Source of the DNA: Bimuria novae-zelandiae CBS 107.79 | Lineage: Eukaryota > Ascomycota > Dothideomycetes > Pleosporales > Didymosphaeriaceae | Reading direction: 5' to 3' | DNA length: 64,000 nucleotides | Assembly: GCA_010015655.1 (NCBI GenBank) | Contig: ML976790.1 | Location: 1 to 64,000 of the forward strand | Part shown: positions 1-11,534 of the stretch, one piece after another | Layout of the letters: each line of letters begins with the position of its first letter | How positions within the stretch are numbered: position 1 is the stretch's first letter | The notes under the pieces: generated by a model | What the model saw: only the letters and a program-made list of their open reading frames with translations | Told to the model about the DNA's origin: nothing | The model's database searches: none | Translations under genes and position numbers: made by a program

Positions 1-3000
1 CTAGCTCACGAAATACTCCAACCGAGCGTGTCCCTGTCGATTCTTAGTTATTCTAGAGTCGAGTATCTTCTTAATCATCCATTCTCTGCTATCTTTTCTC
101 TGCTCTGTGGCCACGCGGAAGGAGGGTGCTTCGCGTTGGCCAGGTAAGGGATCTGTTGCGGCTGCGCGGAGTAAGTTCGTATGGAAGACGTTGTGAATCT
201 GCATAGACCTAGGTAGCTCTAAGCGATAGGTAGTTGGGCTAATCTCCTCTATGACACGATAAGGGCCGATAAATTGTTCTGATAATTTCTTGCTAGGCCG
301 TTCCATTCTTAGATTCCGCGTGTCCAACCAAACTTTGTCGCCATTCTTAAAAACGGGGGCTGGCGACCGGAATTTGTCTGCTTGCTCGGCATGTTGGGCT
401 TGAGCTAGTGTTATTTCCGCATGAAGGTATCCTGTTAGTTCCTGCATGTTCTCAGCAAACCTGTCTACTGTTGCGACATCCAGCTGTTGGCGTGCTGGGA
501 GTCGACACGTTGCCTGTGGCGGTTTATGGCCCATACGTGGGTGTTGTCCGTAGGTCGCAAAGAAGGGGGTTACTCCCGTGGACTCAGAACGATGGTTGTT
601 GGCGGCGAACTCTGCCATCGGGAGCCAATTTACCCAGTCGTCTTGGAGATAGTTTACGTAAGATCGGAGGTACTGTTCGAGGACTTGGTTTGCATTCTCT
701 GATTGGCCATCTGTTTTAGGGTGAAAAGCAGTAGAGAGTTTCGTGGTAATCCCCAGTCTTTGACATACTCGTTGCCACAACTTCGAGGTAAACTGCGGGC
801 CTTGGTCTGAGACTATGGTCCTGGCGAGTCCGTGATGCTTCCAGATATGATGCAGGAATAAGCGGGCAACGTATTTGGCTTCCATAGATCCACATCTGAT
901 GAAGTGTCTTTGTTTCGAGAGCCGATTCGTTACCACCATGATGTTCTAGCAGATTTGGCCCGTTGTTTCTGACTTGCTCTTTGGTAGATTGATGATAAAA
1001 TCTACGGCGATGTTTTCCCATCTCCCTGTGGGGACTTCTAAGGGTTGCAACAACCCTTGGTATTAGGATCGTGATGTTTTGGATCTTGCACAGGTATAGC
1101 AGTTACGGACGTATTGTTGAATAGTACGGCTCATATTCGGCCACCAGTAGTGTCTTGCTAGTAACTTATACGTCTTCCCTTTGCCAGGGTGTCCAGTCGT
1201 GCTGCTGTCATGGCAGTGTTGCAAAAGTCTAAGACGTAGGGGCTCGCTTTCCGGAACAAATAGGCGATTTCGGTAGTACACCCTACTCTCACGCTCAGAG
1301 CATTTAGCCAAGGGGATCTTTAGTGGCGAGAGGGAGGGAGGAGCACGCAAATCTCCTTTCCGTATGGCTTCCAGGATCTGTGACGCGACTGGATCTTGCT
1401 CATAGGCTGATGCTATGAGCGTCTCGAGAGTGGGCTGGTCGAGGGACTCGTCGTTAATAGTGTTCTAATTTAGGGTAATTGGCAGCATTCCTGGAGATAA
1501 GTTGTGGGGCTTTAAAACTATTTGGTGCTGGTGACTGCGTCGTTCATCCTCCTTGTTCTGTGGAAGGTCTGACGAGCGCCGTGTCAGTGCGTCAGGCTTC
1601 CCTCCCTGGCTTCCCGGGCGGTAGGTTAGTTTAAAGTCGAATCTGGAGAGGTATTCGCTCCATCTAGCCTGTCTTCGGCTTAGACGCTTAGTAGTCATAA
1701 AGTACTGAAGATTCTTGTGGTCGCTGAGCACTTCCACGGGGAAAGCGGCGCCTTCTAGTTCCGCGCGCCATTCCTCGAAAGATCTTATAATAGCCATAAG
1801 CTCCTTGTCATAGATATCATAGTTGCATTCTATTGGGGATAACTTTTTAGAGAAGAAAGCCACGGGGCGTAGGACGCCCTTCTTATTAGGTTAGGACAAG
1901 CAACCGGCATTCACGTAATCCGACGAATTGCACTCAATCGTACTTGGTTTATCTGGATTAAAGTGTTGTAGCACTGGCGCTGACGTAAAAGCTTCTTTTA
2001 GCTGGGCAAACGCTCGTGCACAAGTAGCATCCCACACGAAGGCTGATAGTTTCTTGGTAAGCTTTGTGAGTGGCGACGCCTTTTTAGCGAAATCCTGAAT
2101 AAATCTCCGATAGAAATTGGCAAATCCTAAGAAGCTCTGGACATCTTTAACGTTCTTAGGGGTCGGCCAGTCAGCCACCGCCGAGATCTTTTCCGGGTCC
2201 ATCTTTATTCCTTCAGTGCCCACGATAAGGCCTAGGTACTTGACTTCCTGGACATGGAATTCGCATTTGGCGATATCAGCCTGCAGTCCGTACTCCCGGA
2301 GGCGCTGTAGGACCTGTCGCACGTGTTTCTTATGTTCTTTCAACGTCTTGCTATAAATTAAGATATTATCGAGGTAAGCCGTGCAGAATATGTCAAGATA
2401 TTCCCTTAAAGCGTCGTTAATGTAGTGTTGGAAGGACGCGGGCCCGTTAGTGAGCCTAAAAGGTATCACTAAGTATTTAAAAAGCCCATATCTTGTGCGA
2501 AACGCCGTTTTCCATTTATCCCCTTTGGCAATTTGTAACCGGTTGAACGCAGCGATAATATTAAGTTTGGTGTAGTATTTGGCTTTGCATAGTGGATCTA
2601 GCGTCTCTTGGATTAGAGGTATAGGATATTAGTTTTTTACCGTAATGGCGTTTAGCGCGCGATAATCCACGCAGAAACGAAGACCACCGCCGGGCTTTCG
2701 TACGAATAACACGGGAGACGCTACAGGTGAGGAGGAGGCTTGGATAAAGCCTTTCCCCAGATTCGATTCGAGCTCTTTGCGCAGCACTAACAGTTCTTCC
2801 CTTAACATGTTGTAAAGCGGTCCAAAGGTCGGTTCGGCGCCCTCCTTTAACTGTATCTTGTGGTCGTAAGGACGATGCGGGGGAAGCCTGTCTGCTTCTT
2901 GTTTGGAGAAGACGTCTAAGAACTCGTGGTATTCCTGGGGGAGTTTCGTTCGCGGATTGATGAACGTCTTGGGTGTAAGGGCTTTCTCGATGTCCTTTAG

Positions 3001-3570
3001 TGATGCGGCGAATACCTGGTATCCTTTGTGACGTTTTTGCACTCTGTCTGCTAGGTAAGTGAATGGAGCTGCTCTAATCATGCAGACATTAAGGGTTCTT
3101 AGCGGCGTTGATGGTGGAATGCTTTGAACTCGTTTACGTGTCTTTATTCCGCACTTTTGCTGGCAGTAATCTGATGAGAAGGTGACAGTGCTGTGCTTCC
3201 AAGAGATTTCGACATCGTGGAGTTGCAACCATGGAATCCCCAATATAATGGGTTGTCGTCCCAGCTGCGTGACGAAGCAAGGGAGGATTTCTTTGTGGCC
3301 TTGGATATTAATAGAAAGTCGGGTAATATGTGTTATCCGGCCTGAGGCCGATTGGCGTCTATTGACTACTTCCAACCGGCGCGGGCGTCGTAGTTTCAGG
3401 AGTGGGAGATTATTCTCGAACGCAAAGGACTGATCGACAAACGCTATGCCATTGGCTCCGCTATCTACCAGGGCAGCGGAGGTAAGCTGACCTCTCTTAG
3501 TTTCTACTACACAGGGTAAGACTAAGTGGCTTCCGTCTAACTTTTCTTTTTCTTCTGTAGAGCAAGCCAA
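1..3570 (-). pseudogene. pol: gypsy pol polyprotein (PR-RT-RH-IN-chromodomain), stop-interrupted
   Basis: Domains in order on the minus strand: aspartic protease with the DSGA active site near 3460; RT beginning with LRFCVDYRALN near 2660 and a YLDN active site near 2375-2390; RNase H at 1465-1863 ([16 protein letters not shown]); integrase zinc domain near 1090-1240 (H-H then CYTCARSK); integrase core with DQGPQFTS near 800; then a chromodomain start (EWMIKKILDSRI) near 60-90. The coding frame is constant over 3.5 kb but is broken by stops near 2630, 2470, 1880, 1460, 1060 and 940. These are consistent with C->T/G->A change. A functional product is unlikely. Confidence 0.9.
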
Positions 3571-3692
3571 TAGCGTAAGTAGATCTTGATCCTTTTCTGC
3601 GTGTCCTAGGCCGCGACTTTGGTCTAGGACTGTTCGTTTTCCTCTACCATAGTCTTATTGTCCGAGTCAAGGGTTGCCTTGCTCAAGCTGCT

Positions 3693-5126
3693 CTAGGTTC
3701 GCACCTGCAGCCGAGGCATCTCCTTCATCTGTGGGTTCTTGCATTCACCAATCTGATGGCCATGTTCGCCACACTTGTAACATCGTCCATGTTGCGCGAG
3801 GAGTGTACGCTCTGCTACGTTAGGTCGATAACCTTCTGTCTTCGTTGCTTGTGGTGTTATGCGCGGGGTACGGGTTCGATCGCTGGGCCAAGAGCCGTTA
3901 TTGCGATAGGATGTCCTCTTGTCATAGTCTCTTATCTAATAGTTAATTTCTCGGTAGAAGTCGACTAACTCGTAGTAATTAGAAGGTTTCTGTAGTCTAA
4001 TGACTCTTCCTACAAGTTCGTCGGACACTGCGTTTTCTAGGAGGGGGACCAGGGCGTTGTTGGAGTATCCAATTTCCGCTGCACAGCGGGCGAAGTTAGC
4101 GTAGAAGTCGTTAAAAGTCTTCCTGCCCATTCGCAGAGTGCGTAGTTCGTTGATAGCGCGATTTCGCTTGTTCCTATCTCCATAGATCTTCTCCAGAGTG
4201 GAGAGAACTTCCTCGGCGGTTTGGAATGCTTGTGCATGACTCGGTTGACAACGGGCTCTTATTTGCTGGTACGCTTCTCTATCGGTCCGACTCTTGATGT
4301 ACGCGATGCGATGGTAATCCGTGGGGTACTGGGCGGCACTGTTGGTTAACTTGTCTTTGACCTTGTCTTTCCAACTGTCGAACATCGCCCTATCCCCCGA
4401 GAAGGTGGGTGCGTCGGGGAATTTGGAGTTGTCGTGCAACTCTCCTAGGGGCGTGAATCGTGACGCAGTCGTTCTGGCGCGCTTGACGGGGGCATGCTTA
4501 AAGGCTTTCGGAGTTCTGTGCAGCTCGTGTGTTCTGGCAAGCCGTGTTTTCGAACTCAAATGCGCGATAACAGCTTCGTTCCGTTTATGCTCCTGCTTAA
4601 GCCTTTCTACCTCCTGCTTAAGCTCGGCGACCTTTGCTTCCGCTATCCTCCGCGCTGACGCTTCATGCTCTCTCTCCCGTTGGTGGTCTCGGGCTTCTTC
4701 AGCCAGCCGTATAACTTCGTCCCGGAGTGTTTCGTTCGTTGTCGAGTTGCCCTGGTTCATCTTCGCTCGCTTGTCCATGGCGAGAAGAACGTCCCACCAG
4801 TAGTCGTAGTGGTGTTGGAAACGGGCCAATTGTTTTGCATCGTTCAGGATCTGGGACGCCCTTTTCGGACGTAAGGGGTGATTGTTTCCCACGTAGTCGG
4901 TGGCATCGATAACTTCCGTTGGACTACCCTCGTCCTTAGGCTCTGCCTTGGCTTCTTGGTTCTCGTCGTTGCTTGGTTCGTAACTGTCTCCGTCATCCGA
5001 GACGTCAGTGTACGGGGTCGTTGTAGGGTCTGTCATAGTTGTCTTGAGTCGTGTTTGTCTTTGGGATCGTCGTTCTTTATCAGTGTGGTCGTTGCCTTGG
5101 TTGTCTTTAGATGTCCTCGTGGACAT
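3693..5126 (-). pseudogene. gag: gypsy gag, with zinc knuckle, one internal stop
   Basis: ATG at 5126 opens a 396-residue frame with a charged coiled-coil-like stretch (EAKVAELKQEVERLKQEHK) and a capsid-like region (FNDFYANFARCAAEIGY). It ends in TAG at 3936. Reading on in the same frame gives about 80 more residues containing a CCHC knuckle (CYKCGEHGHQIGEC, plus-strand 3740-3782) before the next TAG at 3693. The internal TAG fits CAG->TAG, a RIP-type change, so the intact gag was probably about 477 residues. Confidence 0.82.
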
Positions 5127-5205
5127 TCTTTGTCTGATTCGTTAAGGGGTCTTGGTGATTTCGACCTTCGCGCACGAAGGAAATGCAGGGGTTGGTGCTA
5201 CGTAA

Positions 5206-5428
5206 TGTCACGGTTCGACTGCGACCTGACTCAGCAGCGATGCTCAAGGAACAACTGGCGATGATATTACCTAGTAGGGGTTGAGACTAGATACAAAACG
5301 TAGCACAAAGAAGAGGAAAAAGGTTTTCACGTCCGTGATCCTTTAGTGATCACGGACTACACGTAAATCCGTTCCGGGATAGGTCCGTGCACAATCTCCG
5401 TGCGTGAGTCTCACGTGGTCCCGTGACA
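5206..5428 (-). repeat. candidate 5' LTR of the gypsy element
   Basis: The segment begins TGTCACGG and ends CCGTGACA, an 8-bp perfect inverted terminus with TG...CA ends, 80 bp upstream of the gag ATG. Its 223-bp length matches the 215-bp LTR of the second gypsy element at 60254. The partner LTR is outside the window, so the boundary is not confirmed by a direct repeat. A TATA-like stretch at about 5560-5570 lies outside this interval, which leaves open a longer LTR. Confidence 0.5.
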
Positions 5429-6671
5429 TCCTAGAAGAAGTATCCTAGGAGCATCCTCCTAGAAGAATTCTCCTAGGAGATGTAACGAGCTGCACGTGCT
5501 GGAGGCACGTGGCAGACTCGCTTACAACGGACAGGGGCAGACCCCACCTTGACACTACTATATATACTACACTACACAGCGATTCCCAGCTTAAGAATCT
5601 TGTGCTTACCTTTTGGTCTAGTCGAGGAAAGCTACGTAGTGTTGGCTCAGCGGACAAGATGTCCACTCATAACAGGAGAGATCTAATTTTAGGAAGGCTG
5701 AAAGAGTATCCCAGGGAGCATTCTTCGGGGAACGCTCAGAGCTTTGACCTCCCCCAGGAGATTTCTTAGGGGAGGCTTATTCTAGGAAACTGATGATTGA
5801 TTGATTGATTGGTTCATAGGCTGTCCTAGCCGCCCTAATAGCGGCTATGCAGCGTACATCTATAAATGTAGGCACCCTCCCCACTTTTGGGACCAGAACT
5901 GTTCCCTCGTAGAAATTCTCATCACTTCAAACAGCTACAAAAAAACAGCCAAAGCACCACAAAGCAAACACACCTAGCGCTTGCGACTAGCTGTGTGTCA
6001 GATGTGATGCAAGGCAGACATGAAAGGAAGCAGAAGGTTGTTGTATTGAGAGAGCTATAGCGAGCGAACATATACACAACCGAGATGAGTAAGCAGGTGA
6101 CAAGAAGTCACGTGAGGATGCAGTTCACAATATACTGAGTGAACTGAGGTGCCAGGCTGACACTGTGTACTGACAATCACAACTCCTATATGAATCCTAA
6201 GCCGCTTGCGAGGTCATGGCAGCGCTATGTTTGAGTCAAATTCGATCCTTCTACTCACTGTTAGCGCCCTATTAGCTAGAGACTGCGTTCTATCCCCTCT
6301 CTGCGAGGCTTTAAATACGGAGATAGCAGTCAGAGAAGGTGAGGTTTGGGCAACGAGAGACGGATGGTTGATGAAGGTAGCTTAGCTAAAGGCAGCAGCT
6401 TTGGCCAAAACATAGCTGCATGTAACTAGGAAAGTATAGCCGAGTGTTGAGTTCCCTAAACAGGCCCCATTATTCATGCACAGAGGCTGCGGAGGTCCAG
6501 TTTTGGACCTTCCAAGACATACTCAGGTTCAGATCAGGGGCTTCCCGGACTGCTCACCCTCAGATCAGGGGCCTCCCGGAGCTGCTCACCCTTAGCTCAG
6601 GTTAAAGCAGCGGCTGCTCAGGCGAGCGACCGTAACCGGAACTGGTCACACGAGAGAAATTTGCCTAACTC
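5429..6671. other. No gene seen; short palindromes and simple repeats
   Basis: No convincing reading frame. Visible structure: clustered CCTAGGA-type palindromes at 5431-5480 (including the 12-bp palindrome TCTCCTAGGAGA at 5469-5480); a (GATT)4 run near 5791-5812; a 7-bp hairpin TAGCCGC/GCGGCTA at 5827-5847; a small hairpin AGGTCC/GGACCT near 6493-6511. A TATATATA stretch near 5560 could belong to an old LTR promoter. Confidence 0.6.
6530..6592. repeat. Two-copy 31-32-bp tandem repeat
   Basis: CAGATCAGGGGC...CTGCTCACCCT occurs twice head to tail (6530-6560 and 6561-6592) with one indel and a single C/T difference. It sits just before the breakpoint of the truncated Fot1-like copy. Confidence 0.8.
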
Positions 6672-8050
6672 TAGAGGTAAGTACCACCTCTCTATCTAGT
6701 ATAAAGAAAAGGATCTACCTTATAATTAGATTATTATAGTCTTTAAGAATAGCTAAATAATAAATAAGCTTAGTTTATAGTAGCTAAAGTACTTTAACGC
6801 GTATATAAAAGAGCGTATTATTAATAGCTATTAACTACTTATTATTAATAGTTATAAGAGCTATAACATGCTTAAATTTTAGTAATACTATAAAATAATA
6901 AAATTATTACTTTTTATATACCTCTATATTTGTCGCACCTCTTATAGTTACTAGATATAGGGTATTTCTCGCTATTAAAGAAGGTGTATAGACGCTAAGC
7001 TAAGGATCTAATACGTAACTATATTATATATATTACTAAACTTAAGTTCCTACCTTACGTTATTACTACTTTTAAGGCTATAATTACTTAAAATAATATT
7101 TAAAAAAGGTTTTAAGGTACTAGCCTTATTTATTTTTACTTAAAAGTAATAATATTAAAACTTAACGTTTGCCTATATATACTGTTACTATTAGTAATTA
7201 ATAATAGCTTATAGTAGTTATAAACGCCTAGTAATATCTTAAAATTTAGGTTATAATTAATACTAGGAAAAGAGAGAATTTAAAGGTACCTAAATAGTTC
7301 CCTAATAAGCCTAGTTAAGGCCTTTAAAAAAATTATAAAAGGTGTAGTAGTAGTAGCGTATAAGCTAGTATTTATAAAAAATGGCCCCAATTGCGGGTCA
7401 CTCAATCTATCAACAGTACTAAGGCGATCCCTTAGGGAGGAAAGAAGGGCTAGGGCGAGGGGGATAAATAGGGTGAGAACCCTGACAGTGCTAGTCGAGC
7501 CCTGTCTTGCGTTGTTACGCGCTAGTCAATCACTGTCATGCGCTATTATGCGCCGTCTAGCGCTGTCGCGTGCTATCATGCGCTGTTAAGTGCTGTCCAT
7601 AGCTATCGTTAGCTCTCGACCCACGCTTCGTGACAGTATTAGCGTAAAAGTAGATTATTAAGCTTTAAGCTACTAATAAGGCTATTATATAATAAAAATT
7701 ATATAAAAGAAAGTAATTATAGTAGAAAAGAGTCCTTATAGCTACTAATAGCTAGTAACTAACTACCCTAAAGGACTTTATAGCGCGTAGTAATAAAAAG
7801 AAAGTAAAAAAGAGTATATACGCTAATAAAGGTAAATTAACTTAATAGCATTATAAACTCTATAGTAAGGCTAGGCATAATTTACGTACGTATAAAAATA
7901 AAATAAAAGTAGATTCTAAGTAGATTAGCTTATTATAATTTTTTATAACTATTTATGCGCGTTCTGTACTATTGTGTAGAGTGTAGATTTAATAGGGTCT
8001 TGGCATTTCCGGCCACTCGCTTGTGCCGGCCACTCGTTTGTGGAGTACGT
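6672..8050 (+). mobile_element. Fot1/Pot2-like DNA transposon, 5'-truncated RIP-decayed copy
   Basis: From about 6672 the sequence is colinear with the second half of the complete Fot1-like element at 42353-44223 (both contain the stretch beginning ACCACCTCTCTATCTAG), but nearly every CA/TG has become TA. It ends with a mutated version of the same right terminal inverted repeat at about 7990-8050, followed by TA. The left half is missing. A 262-bp segment absent from the other copy interrupts it at 7373. Confidence 0.85.
7373..7640. mobile_element. 262-bp insertion inside the Fot1-like copy, with target duplication
   Basis: The complete copy reads straight through this point; here the sequence AGTATT (7367-7372) is repeated at 7635-7640 around a GC-richer 262-bp insert. 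The insert begins TATAAAAAATGGCC and contains an imperfect series of GCTGTC/GCGCTAT-type units at about 7480-7610. It has no reading frame, no LTR-like ends and no clear inverted termini. A small non-autonomous element (SINE- or MITE-like) is the simplest explanation; I could not assign it to a class. Confidence 0.65.
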
Positions 8051-8195
8051 TATCTTACACAGAATATAAAAAATAATATAAATATAATAAATATAGTTAT
8101 TACTGGTAGCCTTATAGCAGTAAAAGTTAATAATTTTTATATATAGTGTACTATTTTCTCTAAAGTAGGTTAGTAGTTATAGATAGCTTTATTGT

Positions 8196-8330
8196 ATCAG
8201 CGCTAGTCACTCAGAGAATCTGTTAGGCGTTTCTACTCAGTGGTATATGGGAGTACGTGGATAAGAAGGTAACCAAGAATGCATTAAGTGCCAATAGGCC
8301 TAGTACAAAAGGATACTAAAAAGATACTAA
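8196..8330 (+). repeat. Copy of a non-autonomous repeat also at 51210
   Basis: TGTATC(A/G)GCGC..GTCACTCA and the following 130 bp align with 51210-51345, including TTAAGTGCC.ATAGGCCT.GTAC.AAAGGATAC. This copy has extra A/T substitutions of RIP type. A further trace, TCCGAATTGGATTGGTATCGG at about 8550, resembles the 51440 region, suggesting that 8331-8545 is inserted or diverged. No coding potential is seen. Confidence 0.7.
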
Positions 8331-8820
8331 AACTAAATATAATAAATAAGGAAAACTATATACCTAAGTACTTAGTAAATATTATCTTAGAGAGCCAAAT
8401 TCTAAAAAGCAAAAAAGTTTATTTAATAAACTAAAGGGGTTAGACTAATAAGGAACCCTAGTAAAAGGGATATATAATAGGTCTAATAAAGGTCTAATAT
8501 AAAGTAGTATTAGAAAAACAATCTAAAAGACTAAAGCCAATCCGAATTGGATTGGTATCGGGGAAATAGGTCAAATCGTGTAACTTTATAAGTTGGCAAC
8601 TGGATGGCTGCATTACATTTATAGTATAAAATATACTAAATTAATAGTCTCTAGTATTTTAATTAGTAAGAATATATATTTATAACTGTGTTAACATAAA
8701 AATATTAATATATAAGATAGCCTTAGTACCTACTTATAAGCTTTATACTACTTTAAGGCTACTATAGCTAAAAATTTAAAAAGTAATAGCTTATAAAGTA
8801 GCTAGTTATTAAGTAGTAGT
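8331..8820. other. TA-rich decayed repeat DNA, no gene
   Basis: Extremely TA-rich, with stops in all frames and many TAATA/CTTATA motifs, typical of heavily RIPed transposon remains. No family could be recognised. Confidence 0.6.
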
Positions 8821-9534
8821 AGCCTATATGGGTAGGTTATTAGGCGCCCTAGTTGCTAGTACGTGGATTGCAAAAGGTGTCCTCAGCCGAAATGAGATGC
8901 GTGCAGTTCTCGACCGTAAGATGCGATGGATCCAGGGTTCTTCCTGTCTGATCGATCTCAGCCACCGATCCTACCAAAAAATCGGATGGAGAACCGGTGG
9001 CAGCATGGATATCTACAAACAGCGATGGAGCGAACCAAACGGGAACCTGCACTGAGACAAACTCGACAGGACAGCAGATGATGGCTGCAGATGCACGTTC
9101 TGGATGTGGCAACATTCGCTCTGCCTTCACGGGACCCTTCGCATCAAGCCGCCCGTTTACTGTCAACGCCGTCATTGGGAGTGCATCTGGATTCGATCTG
9201 GCGGTGAATGCATCCTTGCATTTTGTTTGGCAGGACAGCGCTCGGTGTCCCGATCTCTCATCAATGGCGACCCAGCTGGCTGGGTTGCTGTTGAGCAGAC
9301 CTTGTTTCAGTAGCCTCTGCAAGGAAGGTGCAGTGGCGCATCCGATCCACGCCTCTCCACATGTGTGCGTTCTGTTCTTGGCAGTTGGTCCTCACAGATG
9401 TCCCTGAGCGCTCACTTCTATCTTCGTATGCAGGCTGCGGCGGCACGTTGGGAAGATCAGAGTTTGGTACCGGATCCGCGCGACTACGTTGACTATTGCA
9501 ATGACCTCACCAATTCCCGTTTCCACGCCCAGCG

Positions 9535-9675
9535 CTGCCAACGAATCGAACAGGATCCGAACAAGGTGCTTGTTCGTTCGTTCGGCCCACATACAAATGT
9601 ACGTACGTTCGAGACGACTCGAACAGGAGCGTCTTCGAACAGTACAACGAACGTTCGGCCGAACGTTCGTATATA
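9535..9675. repeat. GTTCG/CGAAC-rich island 1 with 24-bp palindrome
   Basis: The pentamer GTTCG or its complement CGAAC recurs many times within 140 bp, including a GTTCGTTCGTTCG run near 9570-9590. At 9647-9670 there is a perfect 24-bp palindrome whose half site is ACGAACGTTCGG. A second island with the same words lies at 10235-10385. Confidence 0.8.
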
Positions 9676-9981
9676 TACAACTTTCCTAATTAGGAAGGAG
9701 GTTGGTGTTGTGGTCGAGAAACTGGCTGCCGTCCACCAGCTGGATGTTTTAGCCGGCATCCTTCTTGACGACGTGGTTGAGGAGACGTTTGCCTTGCCAG
9801 AGGCGGGTCCATACAATAGGAAAACGAGCTCCGGACGCTTTCAGCTCGCCGGGAAATTCATGCGTAGGAGCGACGGACTCCACTTCAGATGGCGAGTCAT
9901 CCAAGCTCTCGAAGCTCTCCGCCATCGCCATGACAGCTGCCGTACGCGACCCGGCATGGTGATAGCTGTCAAATGCCAGCC

Positions 9982-10017
9982 GGGTTGACTGGGTCGACTG
10001 GGTCGACTGGGACGACT
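9982..10017. repeat. 9-bp minisatellite, four units
   Basis: Four head-to-tail units: GGGTTGACT, GGGTCGACT, GGGTCGACT, GGGACGACT. It lies between the two GTTCG islands. Confidence 0.9.
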
Positions 10018-10234
10018 GCGAGCGGGTAACAAATTGATCCATAACAAGATACGCTCACGGCTGACGATGGGAAACAGTGGGAGGCACGTCGACGAGAAAA
10101 CTCAGAGTTTTCTTCTCCTACAAGAACGTTGCACAAGGCAATATACGACAACGCCACGCGTGGCACAAGGCCAGCAGAACAAGGTAATACTCCACCAATT
10201 AGGACAGAATCCCCATACTAAATCGATCAAACGT

Positions 10235-10385
10235 AGTCCCGAACAACCGAACGTTTGGCTCTAATAATGCGTTCGTTCGAAGCTCTGTTCGACCCACCAT
10301 GCCTGTTCGTTCGTTCGATCCAAAACACCAGAAAACGCCGTTCGGATCGATTGTTCGGATCGAACGTTCTGTTCGTTGGCAGCGC
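10235..10385. repeat. GTTCG/CGAAC-rich island 2
   Basis: Dense GTTCG/CGAAC words, including TGTTCGTTCGTTCGATCC near 10301-10319 and paired TTCGGATCGA units near 10342-10365. Similar to island 1, about 560 bp away. The two islands are not simple inverted or direct copies of one another. Confidence 0.75.
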
Positions 10386-11153
10386 TGTCCACGCCAGCCC
10401 ATATCATCTGCGCACAGCCAATGCTTGGTGCATGGGATGGAGCAATGACCATACGCGCAGTACACAAAGACTATGGAGTCTGGCTTCATCCCGCTCTTGC
10501 ACCTATCATCCTGCTCCGAGTCTCCCAGGCACTTACCTCTGTTGTTTTGATACCAGTCTTGTCGCAAGCCTTCTTACACCACGGAAAATAATGACGGCGT
10601 ATCAACTGGTCCACCACCCCAAATAAGAAGCCGATATCAAGATGGAGAGTTCAGCTTGCGAGACTTACCCTTTGATGCCACACGGTCATGCGGAAAGGCA
10701 CTCTTACCTGTGAGTCATTTTACCGATCGAACCACGAATACCACTGACCTCCTCACAGGCTGCGTCAAGTCCGGCAATTGCCATTGCCATCAATCATCGA
10801 AGGCTTTGGTCCATACCTCACCGATCCCAGGCGAAGTTCAATCTCTTCGTTGGCCTCGTTGTCGCTGGGATCCATCACCAGCGCAGCTTCTTCCCACGTC
10901 ACCCCAGCGGGCGACATTCCCCATCGCAGGCTCCGGCAAATAAATGCGCACTTCTTCCGCTCACCATACTCCTCCCTAGAACGCTTTCCAAAACCACGGA
11001 CCGCATTGTTCACAGGTCCAAGTCCAAGGCTAGAGCTCGATCTCGGAGAGGTATTCAACCCCGTTCCGAGCACGACTCTGCTTCCGAGGACGAATTCTTC
11101 GGAAAGACCCATGGCAAGAAGATGGCTGAGCAGAAAAATCGGAAGGATATGGC

Positions 11154-11534
11154 TTGGGTTTCTCTTATCGCCTACAAAGGTGCGCTGAAGATGAATCCCA
11201 AAATCATAGACCAAGATGTGACATGAACGGTGAACGAGGTCTCAAGCGTCTCAAAAGCAACAATGTTGATGCCGACATCAAAAAGGCCAACTTCACCTTG
11301 TTGGAGGTCAACAAGGCGCCCTTCTTTTTCACGCAGACCATCATGCTTGAGCAATCCGTCGAGATAGTCCGCGACGTGATCGACGATCTCAAAGAGGGCA
11401 GGTTCCTAGACCACCACCAGCTTTCTGGTAGGCTTGCCGCCATAGGGACTTGGCTTGATCATCCGTACCTGAGTATCTGGGTTGCTATCCCTGGCCTTGA
11501 ACAAGAGATGATAGAGAGAGATCTTATTAAGTAG
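11154..11534 (+). pseudogene. Unrecognised protein fragment, possible broken gene
   Basis: The frame from about 11223 to the stop at 11534 has protein-like composition (amphipathic stretches such as IVRDVIDDLKEGRF and a tryptophan-containing end GTWLDHPYLSIWVAIPGL). Just upstream, another frame (about 10990-11226) also looks coding (charged, ending NPKIIDQDVT before TGA). The two frames differ by one register and no plausible intron joins them, so a frameshifted relic is possible. No family is recognised and no start could be chosen with confidence. Confidence 0.25.

Larger units (their letters stand above)
1..5428 (-). mobile_element. Ty3/gypsy chromovirus LTR retrotransposon, partial
   Basis: Minus-strand element: LTR candidate (5206-5428), gag (from 5126), then protease, reverse transcriptase, RNase H, zinc-binding integrase, integrase core and the beginning of a chromodomain, which runs into position 1. 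The other LTR is outside the window. Gag and pol are in different frames (pol is -1 relative to gag), as expected for this class. All pol segments between 3570 and 1 share one frame, so the element has been damaged by stop-creating substitutions and not by indels. GC content is close to host genes, so RIP damage is mild compared with the other retroelements here. Confidence 0.93.

Noticed and set aside
8849..9988. Several overlapping frames of 100-207 codons as genes
   Set aside because: Similar lengths on both strands, no motifs, and one crosses the GTTCG island and palindrome.
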